Source: Strobilurus pachycystidiatus (Eukaryota; Basidiomycota; Agaricomycetes; Agaricales; Physalacriaceae). Taken from it: 64,000 bases of DNA. The stretch covers positions 5,146,001 through 5,210,000 of the forward strand of contig JAHLMK010000001.1 in the NCBI GenBank assembly GCA_019915135.1, given 5' to 3'. Of the stretch, positions 10,401 to 20,952 are shown piece by piece. The position numbers were made by a program, and so were the translations under genes. The first letter of the stretch is position 1. Each line of letters starts with the position of its first letter. Below the pieces are notes generated by a model that was not told the DNA's origin, did no database searches, and saw only the letters and a list, made by a program, of their open reading frames with translations.

Positions 10401-11301
10401 GTTCATGAAGGAGTTATATCGGCTACTTGGCATCCAGGGGAACTTTACAACAGCATACCATCCTCAGACCAATGGGCAGACAGAGCGGATGAACCAGGAG
10501 ATAGAGCATTACCTACGGTTATTTGTCAACTATCATCAGAGCGATTGGGACCAGTGGCTGCCGACGGCAGAGTTTGCCTTGAATGACCGAGAGCACTCGG
10601 CAACCAAGGTCACTCCATTCTTTGCCGACAATGGCCGTCACCCGTACAAAGGGACCGCGCCAAAGATGACGTCAAAGAACCAGACTGCTCAGGAGTTTGC
10701 GGATGGAATGCGAAAGGTCAGGGAAGAAGTAGAGGCCGCGTTGAAGAAGGCGGCGGAGGACATGAAGAGGCACTATGACAAGAAGAGGTCAGAGGCAATT
10801 GAGTACAAACCTGGGGAAAAGGTGTGGTTGGAAGGAACCAATCTTAGTACGGACAGACCAGCAAAGAAGATGGGGGACTTGCGTTTTGGACCATTCAAAG
10901 TGGTTGAGAAAGTCGGGAAGAGTTCATACAAACTCGCACTACCACGCACGTGGAAGAACATTCACCCGGTTTTCAATGAAGCCCTACTATCCCCTTATTA
11001 TCCACCCGACTTTCCATCACAGCCACGTAACACACAGCCACCACCGGTAGTAGAAGGACAGGAACCCGAATGGGAAGTAGAGGAAATAGTCAATTCAGGA
11101 AAGTACCGAGGCACATTCCGGTACAAAGTGCAGTGGAAGGGTTATGGCGCACACGAGCAAACATGGGAGCCAATGCGCAATTTGGAACATGCTGCTGAAG
11201 CCATTGCAGAGTTCCACAAGTGTTTCCCAAACAAGCCAAAACCCCCCACGCTAGCACGCATTGAAATCCCCATTTCCCAATTTCCTACTCATCTCTTCTG
11301 A
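7393..11301 (+). CDS. pol: Retrotransposon Pol polyprotein with chromodomain
   Basis: The frame is open from 7393, after a TGA at 7390-7392, and overlaps gag by 49 nt. Expression most likely needs a -1 frameshift at 7417-7423. Counting residues from 7642, the first start-like codon (TTG): aspartic protease with DSGAT at about 80, reverse transcriptase with YLDD at about 420, RNase H with the FTDHQNL region, integrase zinc finger starting near H781, and integrase core D852, D912, E948 (35 residues between the last two). A C-terminal chromodomain spans about 1143-1192 (EWEVEEIV...YKVQWKGY...TWEP). Chromodomains steer integration to marked chromatin. No internal stop was found. Confidence 0.95.
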   Translation, partial: TKEVGRGVGFCEAPAVDAALPGPPKDESPDVSTNNYSSTGTPVAETCNLSSTTSPSKTAKPRDEPRHKPYTPEWVEERLREDDLPRAVGILRAWMPEKREREATEEKVLAIRKLTAKEAVEVVSEMKRGRKFVRGTKGQDLKLRVTIESLGTGSQYEADALVDSGATGSCVNKDYVETQGLQIKKLALPLPVYNADGTLNEGGEIEGFVEVRMLVGDHAERIELAVTNLGKTDIFLGLDWLRYHNPNVDWKESTLTFDCCPERCGYMPEYESPEDEDEDVEEKLEEGERLFWMDWDAYRTAGQKLRTQASPAAAPYLNEFADVFSKADFDQLPERRPWDHAIELTPGSKPIDCKVYPLNPAEQKALDEFLEENIRTGRIRSSTSPMASPFFFVRKKDGSLRPVQDYRKLNDMTIKNRYPLPLIQELIDKLKGAKWFTKMDVRWGFNNVRIKDGDEWKAAFRTNRGLFEPLVMFFGLTNSPATFQSFMNHILKELIDEGHVIVYLDDILIFTDTLEEHRQIVRRVLEILRKNKLYLKPEKCEFEVNEVEYLGVIVGSGKIRMDPKKVSAVTGWKEPTKKKEVQSFLGFCNFFRRFIRGFSGVARPLTQLTGNAEWVWKQEQQDAFDELKRRIAEDPVLLIPRETGKFRVEADSSDYANGAVLSQFVDGKWRPVAFRSRALNETERNYEIYDKEMMAIMDSMEEWRQYLLGAKETIEVFTDHQNLQYFRKPQKLNRRQARWVTELGEYDIQLTHKPGKTMGKADALSRMTGLDRGEKDNENVTLLKPEYFISRIHFSLNTHSVDAPEDILLTKIKQRKANRDKYVQVALENKEKDWVETDDGVVTWQGRIYVPKDKDLRGRIIQAHHDTQLAGHPGRYKTQELITRNYWWPGISRDVRTYVTGCEKCQATKAHRSKPTGPLHPHDAPTEPWQTIGTDLIGELPESGGYNAISVTVDHFTKRVRLVPTHMSLTSVGMARIYRDRIFPIHGLPRKIVHDRGPQYHSQFMKELYRLLGIQGNFTTAYHPQTNGQTERMNQEIEHYLRLFVNYHQSDWDQWLPTAEFALNDREHSATKVTPFFADNGRHPYKGTAPKMTSKNQTAQEFADGMRKVREEVEAALKKAAEDMKRHYDKKRSEAIEYKPGEKVWLEGTNLSTDRPAKKMGDLRFGPFKVVEKVGKSSYKLALPRTWKNIHPVFNEALLSPYYPPDFPSQPRNTQPPPVVEGQEPEWEVEEIVNSGKYRGTFRYKVQWKGYGAHEQTWEPMRNLEHAAEAIAEFHKCFPNKPKPPTLARIEIPISQFPTHLF
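7417..7459 (+). promoter_or_regulatory. -1 ribosomal frameshift signal between gag and pol
   Basis: A GGGTTTT heptamer at 7417-7423 is in the gag frame as G GGT TTT, the X XXY YYZ pattern for -1 slippage. After a 5-nt spacer, 7429-7438 can pair with 7450-7459 (ten positions, one mismatch) with an 11-nt loop containing the gag stop. Slipping back one base enters the pol frame, which is open from 7393. Site, frame, spacer and hairpin all fit established -1 signals; function is inferred. Confidence 0.75.
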
Positions 11302-11393
11302 CCCATGCCACAACCGGACACAGAACCCACTCCTAGTTCCATGCCAAGCGAAGCGTTAGCGAACAGGCTAGCGCAGAATGGAACCTGCGCCTT

Positions 11394-11403
11394 AAGGAGG
11401 GGG
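11394..11403 (+). other. Polypurine tract
   Basis: AAGGAGGGGG lies three bases before the 3' LTR. This is the expected place for the plus-strand primer in reverse transcription. Confidence 0.8.
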
Positions 11404-11406
11404 TAA

Positions 11407-11863
11407 TGTTACGAATGGACTATCTTTTCATCTTATCCTTCACATCTTATCACCTATCATATCTCTTCATCATATCTTATCCCTTATCCGTGTCTCAAAA
11501 ACGTCCCCTAGTGACATCATTCATACTCCTTGACACGCAACATGTTGGCAGCATGGTCTGACATCATACCTCATGGCTAGCAGGCTATTGTCGTGCAGGA
11601 GACACATGGAGGGAATCTGGAGCGTCATAGAACCAAGGCAGTGCTTAATATCCCTGGAGGAAACAGGTTTGGACAAGGGGCTAGGGCAGAGGGTAGTCAG
11701 TAGTGGACACGTATATAAGCAAGTAGGTTACTGTGTAGTCTGTAGCTTCGATCTCGTCTATACACCTGGCCTAGCCAGACCTTGACTCGATACTTGCTCT
11801 TCCTTTTAGTTAGATTATCTGTGTGGTGCCTGGTTTAGCCCTGTGGTTAAGTCAGTGCTGACA
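11407..11863 (+). repeat. 3' LTR
   Basis: This is the second 457-bp copy, with the same TGTTACG...GCTGACA ends. It is followed by the right target duplication GTACC at 11864-11868. Confidence 0.95.
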
Positions 11864-11868
11864 GTACC

Positions 11869-12083
11869 GTGGTGGTGATACATTCGTCCGGTCAACATGA
11901 GCAGTGATGATTGCAATGCTCCTTCCACACTGAACTTACATCTGTCGCGAGGGAAGCTGCATGCGCCAGTGCTTCCAAATTGAATCATGAGAGCCAAGGG
12001 CACCGTAACCAACGTGGAGCCGTATTGATCCCATCTGTCTTGAATGAATTTTTTTGGTGTCCGACTCCTAGTCCACGCTGAAT
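11869..12083 (+). repeat. R1 repeat, interrupted copy, middle piece
   Basis: This continues the alignment to R1 at about 500-740, including the GGTCAACATGAG, CAAATTGAATCATGAGAG and T-run GGTGTCC blocks. It then stops where the LINE begins. Together with 5401-5441 and 16451-16560 it rebuilds the order of the intact R1 copy. Confidence 0.6.
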
Positions 12084-12089
12084 GGATGT

Positions 12090-13000
12090 ATGCCAGGCAT
12101 ACGAAAAGTATCGACAGATGTACGAGACCGTGCCGTCCCGGACACCGATATACCAATACCTCCCCGCGAGGAGTATCCGAACAATCACCGCGGCCGCGAG
12201 AGCTTGCACACACGTAGAGAGAAAGCGCGGTTGCGCATAGCGGGTGCAAAGAATCCAAAAGAGTATTGGAAAGAGTGGAAAAAGCTTACTGATCCTGTAC
12301 GCGAGACTGCTACTGTGTCCACAGATGAGCTGGCAGACTCGTTTGAGAGGCGTCTCAACCCACCCGAGGTTCTACCAGATGTCTTTGATGAGGCACAGCA
12401 GCAATGGAACAACCTTGCTGCTAGATATCTCCCTGTCCGTACATTAGACGTGACAGAGGAGCAATTCTTCGCCCGCACACTCGACGAGGACGACATCATC
12501 TTAATGAAGCAACATCTCATTGATCACGGCAATCTCCGCAGCGCCGCCGGCGTTGATGGGGTCAGTCATGCCGTCATTGTTGAGGTTGACGACGACGAGA
12601 TTGTTTGCCTCTTCAATGAATGTATCACAAAACTTGATTGCCCTGCAGAATGGCTGCGAGTTGTGCTGGTTGGTATTCTCAAACGTGGCAAGGAGCCCGA
12701 CAATCCTGAAAGCTACCGTCTCATTGGGATAGAGAGCTGCTGGTTCCGCGCGCTCTCTCTCGTTATTCATAGACGGATCACCGACTGGGCAAACCACTAC
12801 AACATCATACCTGACTACCAGAATGGATTCCGCGCCGGATATTGCACCAACAATAATCTGTTCATACTCTGATGTTGCATTGACCATGCTCGCGCCCTCG
12901 GCCATCCCCTCTATGTTGCAGTCGTCGACGCAACGAATGCTTTTCCATCAACAGACAGGTCCACGCTTTGGCTCAAGCTGCATTGCTACGGCTTCCGCGG
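12090..13000 (+). pseudogene. LINE reverse transcriptase, N-terminal part
   Basis: The translation has reverse-transcriptase features: AAGVDGVS, then ILKRGKEPDNPESYRLI, then PDYQNGFRAGYCT, followed by VAVVDATNAFPSTDRS with the first catalytic Asp region. A TGA at 12870-12872 breaks the frame; a CGA-to-TGA transition would explain it. The same frame then continues to 13000, where the coding sequence is cut by a TIR element. The frame resumes at 14708. Confidence 0.8.
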
Positions 13001-14703
13001 TGATATGCACGTTCGAAATAGACCTCTAAAAGGGACTATGAAATCTATCCTATCTATCCTTATATCTCACTAATACTCCTTATGGGAGCGAGGCTGGTGT
13101 ATTTGTTCAAAGGAACAAGTACTTTTGGTATTGGAACAATAGAGATGTATTCCGAACTTGCGTTCGAGTAGTTTTAGGGGGTGTAGGGAGATTGATTCAC
13201 AAAGTCGAACAAGATAATCTGAAAGTCGTAGGCCGAAGTCACAACGTACGGAGACCTTAAACAGCGCGAGGCAATGTAGCTCCTTCTTATTGATTGTTCT
13301 TTTGTACAAGGTGATTGTCTTATGGCAGGCCGCTACCGTAGGTGTTTATGCTACTGGACTGCTACCAAGTAAGGCAATTTCCTTGTCCTTAAACCAAACT
13401 TCTAGTGTCTTGGACTGAGACCAAAGATTCCGTAAGGTGTTTCAGACGATAACAACACTCGTTCAAACTCAACTAAACTCCTCAAAGGCGAATACTTCAC
13501 AACAGAGCGTGATTGCAAGGCAGAACTACTTGCAACCCGGCCTTCTAACGAACACAAGGGTTTAACGCCAAGTGGTGTCGTTTGGTATTGTCTTAGTGAC
13601 TTGGAGGATAGGAACCGATGAGTTTTTCAAGGAGTTTGCTAACACCTGATATCGCCTAAATGGTTCTAAGGTCTTTTTGGGGCTTTCAAGGTCTTTTGGG
13701 TTCTCTCAAATTCAGAGTAAGTTGAGTCAAAACTCGAGTTAGATTCACTACAGCGACTGCGTATTACTAGCGGATACTGTGGGGGCACTAAACTGACTAT
13801 CTACTGGCGCTTTCTGGCCTTTTATACTATTCCTACTATTCTGTACTGTAAGCGGGTTTACTACCTGTCGGGCCTCTCGGAGGTCGAGTCATTCTGTACT
13901 AGCGTCCTGATTGGCTATCCCTGTTCGAAACAGCCGACCCGGGAGAAGACTGAACACTTGGTCAGCGCCAAGTGCGCCACACCACCGATCTGGCTCTTCC
14001 TTAAGTCTATTTCTGTCTCCCGAGGTCCCGCTTGTCTTGGCAAAACTCCTTAATGAGTTCTTTTGTGTCTTTAGGCGTTGGTTGGGTTTGTCCTTAGCGC
14101 TTGGAAGGTGACTCGTTTTCGACAACTCAGTGACGCCACATCAATACGCGAGTTCCAGGGAGGGACAAGGTCCATGATCGGGCCTTTTAGCCAGGTCTAT
14201 CTTTAGTGATCGGCGGCGGCGGATCGAAGTCCGTTTTCTTCTTGGGTGCGGGGCGTCGGAGCGGAGATCACTATTCCGAAGGCGCCATGGCCCGGAAGAG
14301 AGATCTTCTCCGTGATCTATTCTTGGTCGCGCGAGTTCTGACTTAGCACGAGTAAACTCCTTGAGCCTTCTTGGTAGAGTATCTCCTGCCTGGGTACTTT
14401 CCGTAGTGCTATTTCTGGTAGGCACTTGTCGTTGCGTGACCGACACGGTTGAATGAACTCCTGGTTTTAAGAGTACAACGCTTGGATAAGGATATTCGGA
14501 GTTAAGGAGTACGATCGGTCGATCATACCGCGTCCTAAAGGCGCGTATGGTGTTTCCCTTAGTCCTGGAGACTTGCCTGCGTTAAGGTAGTTTCTCCGTG
14601 TGTCTCTCTGGTCGTTGTGCTGTGACTGGAAGTCCTGGCATAGACTCCTACAGGAATCGCAAAATTCCTTGGTTCTGGCACTAGGATTCTACAATGCGTA
14701 TCA
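13001..14703 (-). mobile_element. Non-autonomous TIR element, copy A
   Basis: This is a 1703-bp insertion with ends TGATATGCA and (inverted) TGATACGCA, flanked by a 4-bp duplication GCGG (12997-13000 and 14704-14707). Removing it with one duplication rejoins the reverse-transcriptase codons exactly (GFRG then PIYDWL). Both ends and several internal blocks align, in reverse orientation, with 42578-44255. No transposase-like frame is visible; the small frames present are not shared between the two copies. It is therefore probably a non-autonomous DNA transposon; the superfamily is unknown. Confidence 0.8.
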
Positions 14704-14707
14704 GCGG

Positions 14708-16220
14708 TCCTATCTATGATTGGCTTCGTATGATCTACCATCGAATCGAGTACTACGTCAAGCACGCGGGTCTTTCTTCCGACTTGTTTGCCTCATGCAT
14801 TGGCGTGCTCACCGGGGATACCTCATCGCCAGTCCTCTGGAATTTGTTTCTCTCGGATCTTGAGATGCCGTTTCATAAGGACAATGTACAAATGGCCGGT
14901 GCTATTGTTGCCATTCTGGCTCATGCCGATGACATGCTTCTCATGTCTCATTCTCCGGACGGTCTCCAGCCTAAGCTGAATGCACTGGAGCAATGGGCAC
15001 GTATCAATTTCATCATTGTCAGCCGCGTGAAGACGGTCGCTATGGCGTTCGGCACTCCATCCACTACACCACTCCCGGTGTTCTACTTTGCAGCTACAGC
15101 ACTCAAATACTCAATTAAGGAGAAGTATGTCGGTGTTGTCTTCTTCTCTGCCCCCCGGCAGAATATATTCAAACACCACTATGCACTAAAGGCATCCACT
15201 GCTCGTTACTACAATCACAGTATATGGGCTGTAGAGGACCGTATCGGCAGCCTATCCGTCAAGGACTGTCTTGAACAGTACATGGCGCGCGTTGACTGTC
15301 ACTTGACGCATGGCGCGGAAGTCATGCCTGACACACAAGTAGGCCTTGCTCATCAACTCCGAACGGTTCAGCTCAAGTATCTGCGGGCTGCTCTTCGCAT
15401 TTACTCAACATCTATGATTGTGCCTTTGTACACTGAGATGAGGATCATGCCCATTGAGGTTCGTCGCTTCCTGTGTGTGCTGGACCAACTGAGATACGCC
15501 ATCGATTGCAAACCTGGCCATTTCACACAAATTGGAATCGAGAGTAGCTTCCACTGGTTCCCTTGTGGAAAGCAGTGTTACTTTGGCAACATTCTCAAGG
15601 CCGCGCGCCTGCTGCCATTTGCAGATGACCTTCCGTTTGAGCTTGACATTAATGCACTGACACCCCAATATGTCAGTGACTATGGTAGCATCATACGGTC
15701 TTGTCTCTTTAATTGGTTGCTCCGGGAAACCGAGAACCGTTCCGACAAACTCTATCTATTGTGGGGCCGAGTTGAGCCACGCGAGAAGAAGGCACCTGCA
15801 CAGGTTGCGTCGTGTTTACGCCACTATCTCTTGGTCGAGAACGTCGACCATCGGAGGGCTATCACGGACATCCTGTTGTCTCACCATCACCTTGCAATTG
15901 AGGAGATGCGTAGGACAGAACTAAACGTACCAAGGCACTTGCGATTGTGTCGTCTTTGTAGCACTCACATGGAGACCCCCGAGCATGCACTGCTGGGTTG
16001 TCAAGGCTCCAGCGAGCTGATCGCATTACGCGCCGAGATTTGGGAGCAGCTCATTGTTGCTGACCCGTCTCTCGTCGACGCAGCCCGCGTTCAGATCAGT
16101 GAGACCCAAATGCTACAGAAGATTATATACATTCGCTCAACCATTGCCTTGGTTGCTAGGTTTGCTTTTCGTGCACTCAAGATCTTCTACGACGTGCCAA
16201 CGTTTGGTTCTATTCAATAG
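14708..16220 (+). pseudogene. LINE reverse transcriptase, C-terminal part
   Basis: This continues the frame interrupted at 13000. It contains a palm motif, AHADDMLLMSHS (YADD-type), then thumb-like sequence. A C-terminal Cys/His cluster, CRLCSTHMETPEHALLGC, resembles the zinc-binding ends of LINE reverse transcriptases. The stop is TAG at 16218-16220. The inserted length plus target duplication is 1707 bp, a multiple of three, so the frame stays in register by chance. Confidence 0.8.
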
Positions 16221-16429
16221 TGGGGAGGTTGTCCGACGGCGCACTGATGACTCTTCTCAGCCTTCTTACGGTGTCATGGAATGAGGGTACGTTATGCAAG
16301 ACGGGGGCATCGAGCGTGGGTCGATTCTATGGCGTATCTGTCTGAAGTTGAGCAGGTAGATTAAAGATATAGCACCTATCTGTACTCTACGCTGCGTCCG
16401 GCGATCCTCTGGGTCCGTGCCGTGTATTT

Positions 16430-16450
16430 ATTGATTGATTGATTGATTGA
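16430..16450 (+). repeat. TTGA tandem repeat at the LINE 3' end
   Basis: About five TTGA units follow a GTATTTA stretch and precede R1 sequence. Short tandem repeats are a common type of LINE tail. Confidence 0.65.
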
Positions 16451-16560
16451 ACGCGAGGTGCGATCGGGAGCAATACTACTGGTAGTGTGTACTCGTATAT
16501 TCATGATGGTAATACTCGTTGAGCACGCCCTTGGCCATATAGCATGAAAACGGCGCGGAT
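16451..16560 (+). repeat. R1 repeat, interrupted copy, right piece
   Basis: GCGAGGTGCGATCGGGAGC and, after a diverged stretch, TGAAAACGGCGCGG match R1 at about 752-825. This marks the right boundary of the LINE insertion. Between 16561 and 17303 I see no gene, only the presumed promoter of the next gene. Confidence 0.55.
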
Positions 16561-17303
16561 ATCACGATGCGGCGCGAAGCCAGGAAAGCATGGCGGGGGG
16601 AACGGGTTATGTAAGTAGGTGCGTGTTGTGTTCTGTGCTGATTCCTCATTCTCTCGGGAATCAGATGCCAGCGCCCGGAACGCGCCCACCGTCCTATCCT
16701 ACATACGGGGCGAGCAGGACGATGCCAGCTACGTCGTCGCCTTTTGGAAGGACGCGGCATTTCGTGCGCGAAGTCTTGGCGTGGCTGCGATACGGGGCGC
16801 AGTGTCCTCGGAATGCAGGTCGGGGTCTGCGGACCGACGATCGGTGGCAGTGATCAGTGCTTTGTCTGGACCGCCACCATCTCGACAGTTGGACCCGTCA
16901 CCCTTCCTTCCTTCCTTCCCCAGATATTTGCGCGCGTTGACGGGATCGTCTCACGTCAGACAGCAGTAGGAATCGCGCTACGCTTTGGAGGTGCGTCTGG
17001 ACTCTGGACTTTTTTGGGAGGGGATCGTCTCACGCTGAATAGCATACAGGTGCAGGGGAGTTTATCGCGCCAGCTTGCCTTCCGTTCATTCCGCAAGTAC
17101 GACACTTGGGAATCGTTCCGCGAGTACGACACCTAGGAAGGGAAGGGATCAGATCGAGTTAGAGTACGAGCACGGGGACTTGATTAGAAAGCCGAACGGA
17201 CTGCGACTACGAGCGCAGGAGCAGAATCGCGCATCCACGGACACGGACGAACACTACACACGTCGCTCGCCAACCAAGGATCTATCCAACCACACACCAT
17301 AAC

Positions 17304-18478
17304 ATGGACACGGCGGAGGACTGGAAACCCAACCGGGCAGGAGCGATTGGGCACGCGCGGCGGTGCCTGATGGGGCTGCCGGGGACGCAGGTCGAGGCCG
17401 AGGGGAGTCTGTGAGTGCCACTCCCGCTCGATTCCCGCCCCGCTCACGCTGCCGCAGCATGGCGCTCGTATTCTACTGCATCGGGACCCTAGACCTGCTC
17501 GACGCGCTCCCCGAGACAAGCGCGGAGGAGAAGGAGCGATGGCGGGAGTGGGTGTGGGAGCAGTATGACGGGGCGGTGGGCGGGTGGAGGGGCGGGGGGT
17601 GGATGACCACCGTGGCGGGGGCGGACGGGGCGCTCGCACCGCCACACCTGATCATGACGTACACGGCGCTGCTCACGCTCGGGATGCTGCGGGACCCGTT
17701 CAGTGGATTCGACCCGGCGCGGGTGGGGCACTTCGTGCGCGCGTGTCAGGGCGCCGACGGGGGGTTCTCCACCCTCCCGCAATCGCATTGCCCCCAATCA
17801 TCACCACACTCGGAAGGCGACCTCCGGACGTGGTACTGCGGCGTCGCCGTCGCATGGATGCTGCGCGGCTCCGCCGGGGGGTGGTGCATAGACACGGCAT
17901 CGGCGCTCCGGTACGTACGGCGCTGCCGCGCGTGGGGCGGCGGGTACGCGCAGCAGCCGGGCGCGGAGGGACACGGCGGGCTGACGTACGTCGCCTTGGC
18001 GGGGATGTGGCTCTTACTGGACGGCGGTGGTGGTGGGGAGCAAGAAATTCTTTCGGACGCGGAGCGGAAGGAGACGCTGCGGTGGCTGGTGAGCCTGCAG
18101 CACCCCTCGGAGGGCGGGTGCATGGGGCGGACGAACAAGGACGCGGACACGTGTTATTGTTTTTGGGTGAGGGGCGCGGTGGAGTGTTTGGGGGGGTTGT
18201 CTTCCGCCCCGTCTCCTTCTTCCTCCCCTTCTTCCATCTCCACTCCTCCACCCGCCCCCTCCCTCCTCTCCATCCCCCACCTCACATCCTTCATCGCCTC
18301 CTCCCAGTTCCGCTACGGCGGACTTGCCAAAGCACCGGGCGAGGGCGCAGATCCGTATCATACCTACCTGGGGCTGGCGGCGTGTGATTTGGAGGGGGAT
18401 ATGGTGTGGGGGGTTAATGCAAGGAGGGGGTGTGTAAGGTGGGTGGTGGAGAGGCTGGGGGAGGGGAGGGGGTCATAG
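17304..18478 (+). CDS. CDC43: Geranylgeranyltransferase type I beta subunit
   Basis: This is the catalytic beta subunit of the prenyltransferase that adds geranylgeranyl to CaaX proteins such as Rho/Cdc42 GTPases, working with the shared alpha subunit. Exons are 17304-17410 and 17458-18478, with a 47-bp GT-AG intron, giving 375 aa. Prenyltransferase alpha-alpha barrel repeats are seen: DGGFST, RAWGGGY, SEGGCMGR and FRYGGLAK. The zinc ligands fit: D266 and C268 (in DTCYCFW) and H337 (in YHTYLGL), close to human PGGT1B positions. A Ser/Pro-rich insert (about residues 285-315) is lineage-specific. It could be confused with farnesyltransferase beta, but length and motif context favour type I. Confidence 0.9.
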
Positions 18479-19079
18479 CTCTTAGGTATGCTCAAATGTG
18501 GTGTAGCATAGTGTATGATGCGGTGAAGAACGCTTAGCACCCGAACCCGAATCCGGTCCCTCCCCTCTGCGCCTCCATCCCCGTCGCACCCCCTTTCTGC
18601 AACTAAGAAAGTACGCACTCTCCTCAGCGCAGGGAGAGGGGACATACCCTCTACACGTCCGACCGTGACGGTCTGGCTAATCGAACAAGGAGTGGAGGAC
18701 TGAATCAACTCTACCTTTTTAAATTTTTTCTTGTTTCCGGGACTTTCTTTCATCAAGGATTACGCCCTGTGTATGTTCTTTTTTTTAAAAGAAAATTACT
18801 TCTTACGTTCCTAGACTCGGAGAGCCATGAGTCCGTTTGGGGCTTCTTAGCGTCAAAGGTGATAGGTATGCTAATAGTAAAGAGCGTGCGTTGAGCGGGT
18901 CGTTTTTTGTCCATTGGGATCCGGGGCCCGGGCTTCCCACTCGTCCCGACACAGCAGGCAGGAACGGCGGAGGCGACCCGGATTCATCACGGGATGGGGA
19001 TGCTGAGCTCCAAGTCTGAATCTCCTTGCCGGTACAGTACATATGATCCTGCACTCCTGGTCTCACAGCCTTAGCGCAT

Positions 19080-19500
19080 GGCATGTCCAAAGAACCTTTT
19101 TTTTTGGTCATTTCTTACTGTATATTATTATTCACCACTGGCCCGGGCACATGCCAGTCCTCCTCTTGCCAGCGTACATCATGAATCATGATCCCGCCCT
19201 TGACTCACCTTGGGCGCATAGACATTCGACTCGGAGAAGGTATACTTCTCTCCACTGCTCCAAGTTTTAGTTTACAGTAATGTGCGACTTGGATGTACAT
19301 GTGACGCGCCTTCTCGCTTGGTATGTACATACCGTGACTGCTTTGGCTCAGTATGTGTGCACTCTCAGTTGAGTCTTGGTCTAAGTGAGCGCATTCGGGA
19401 CAAGACTCTTTTCTTCTGGTCTCCTCTTCTGTTGAATTCCTCTTGCCAGCTTACATACACCGGCGGGGCCTTGGGCGCGTAGCAATTCAGGAAGGTGGAG
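19080..19500 (+). repeat. Diverged direct repeat pair
   Basis: About 19090-19240 and 19385-19490 share ordered anchors: a T-rich GGTC block, CCTCTTGCCAGC-TACAT, and CCTTGGGCGC-TAG. They look like an old tandem duplication with a period of about 270 bp. Confidence 0.4.
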
Positions 19501-20952
19501 TCAAAACATTTTCTTCGTATCCTCCGATCGCCTGCAGTTGGTGCCCACTGGCATTGACTCCATCCATGTACTAGATGCGTATATCTCAACTCGGCCGCGA
19601 TTCCTCCAGCTTCAAGTGCTTTAGTTGGTAGGTACTGTAGCCTCGCGGTACTGATACCACTGGGTCAGTCTTTTTTGGGGGGTACCGGTCCGGCGACTCT
19701 CCTCTCTTTCCTCTTTACAGGCAGGAACACGCGAACGTGAACCGACCTTCACTGGCACACACCCGGGCCCGCGGAGAGATTGTTGGCATCCACCTCACCG
19801 CGCGCGGATGCCACGACCGACTCCCCTCCCTCGCAACGTCCATCCTCGCGCAAACAGAACCGTGGGGCCGACCTGCGGATGCGCCGAATTCGCGAATCAG
19901 GGAGACGGCGATGCATTCTTTTTTGGTACGCGTTGCGACTATATGCGACACGACCTATCTGGCCAAACCCTGGTCCTTGCAGCGCCAACGGGATCGCGTG
20001 TGATCAAAACCCTCGTTATAGAACCTTTTTCGACCACAGCCATGGTACGGAGACTTGCCAGTCATTGGTGCGTCGTTGAACTTGTATTCTTCAAAACCGC
20101 GTTGCCCGTCCTCCCTCCTCCTCCCTCCTCGGACGCAAACCCCCCCTCACGCAAACAGGGCCGGACACCCCCCAAACGCTGAGGCCGTCTCCTCACCGGC
20201 ACCCCCGCCTCCCTCAGATACGTCGCACCCCTTTGGTGTGGAGAGGACGTCGTACCCCCCAAAGCGGTATGGGTACCTCCTTTGTCCAACTGAGACGTAG
20301 CCCTCGTCGTGCAAGGGACTGTCTGGCTCCGACGGTGAAGTGTTCGTTCTTCCACTGCACTCGTTGTCTAGATCTGTTACAGGGATGCGGCTTGCGTACC
20401 CTTTTCCTCGTGCACTTGTCCGCGCAAGCATCGTTTGAGGAACTTGAGATGGATTTGCATCCTTTTTCTTCGTGGAGTATGACTCTGACCCCTTGATTCC
20501 GCTTGTGCTTGTGTGTGGGTGGCGGATGGTGTCACTCTCTCTTCACAATGGACTCCTCGTACTAACTTGCGCTCAGGCTCTTGCCACAGGAGGTCGTGCA
20601 ACGGCAGTCTGCTTAGGTGACTCAACTTACACGAAAGAGCGATTTTGCGTTTTTCTTTTGACCTGCGAGTCTTCACGGTGCCGACGATTTAGTAAATGTG
20701 AAACGGTTCTTGCCGGGAAACGGTTCTTAATCTTTTGTGCTTCTTTCTCGGGGAAGATGCCTGGAAAGGGAGGACCGCCCCCGTCGTGCAAGGCAATCTA
20801 TGTTTGTTTCAACGTGCCTATCATTTCCTAGTAAGTACGCTCTGCTCAGTGGTGGATTCTTGCGCCAAGTAGGTACTGTATGTAGCGGAGACATAGCATT
20901 ACGATCCTCTGTCTGCACATGTGGGAAGGACTCGTGGCCTGACGGTAGCGAG

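Larger units (their letters stand above)
5442..11863 (+). mobile_element. Intact Ty3/Gypsy chromovirus retrotransposon
   Basis: This is a 6422-bp LTR retrotransposon with two 457-bp LTRs, 5-bp target duplications GTACC (5437-5441 and 11864-11868), a primer-binding site, gag, pol and a polypurine tract. Pol order is protease, reverse transcriptase, RNase H, integrase, chromodomain, which defines a Ty3/Gypsy chromovirus. By eye the LTRs differ at three positions, all transitions, so the insertion is recent. Both reading frames are open throughout, so the copy may be competent. It inserted into an R1 repeat copy whose continuation resumes at 11869. Confidence 0.95.
12084..16450 (+). mobile_element. 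5'-truncated non-LTR retrotransposon (LINE)
   Basis: Only the reverse-transcriptase part and 3' end remain. No endonuclease or ORF1 lies upstream, which fits ordinary 5' truncation. The element ends in a short TTGA tandem repeat and then returns to R1 sequence at 16451. The left boundary (about 12070-12090) is approximate and no clear target duplication is readable. The element is broken by a TGA in the reverse transcriptase and by a 1703-bp DNA element. Confidence 0.75.

Noticed and set aside
17584..18387. 267-aa alternative frame over the geranylgeranyltransferase gene
   Set aside because: It is an out-of-frame product of GC-rich sequence; the other frame carries the prenyltransferase repeats and zinc ligands.
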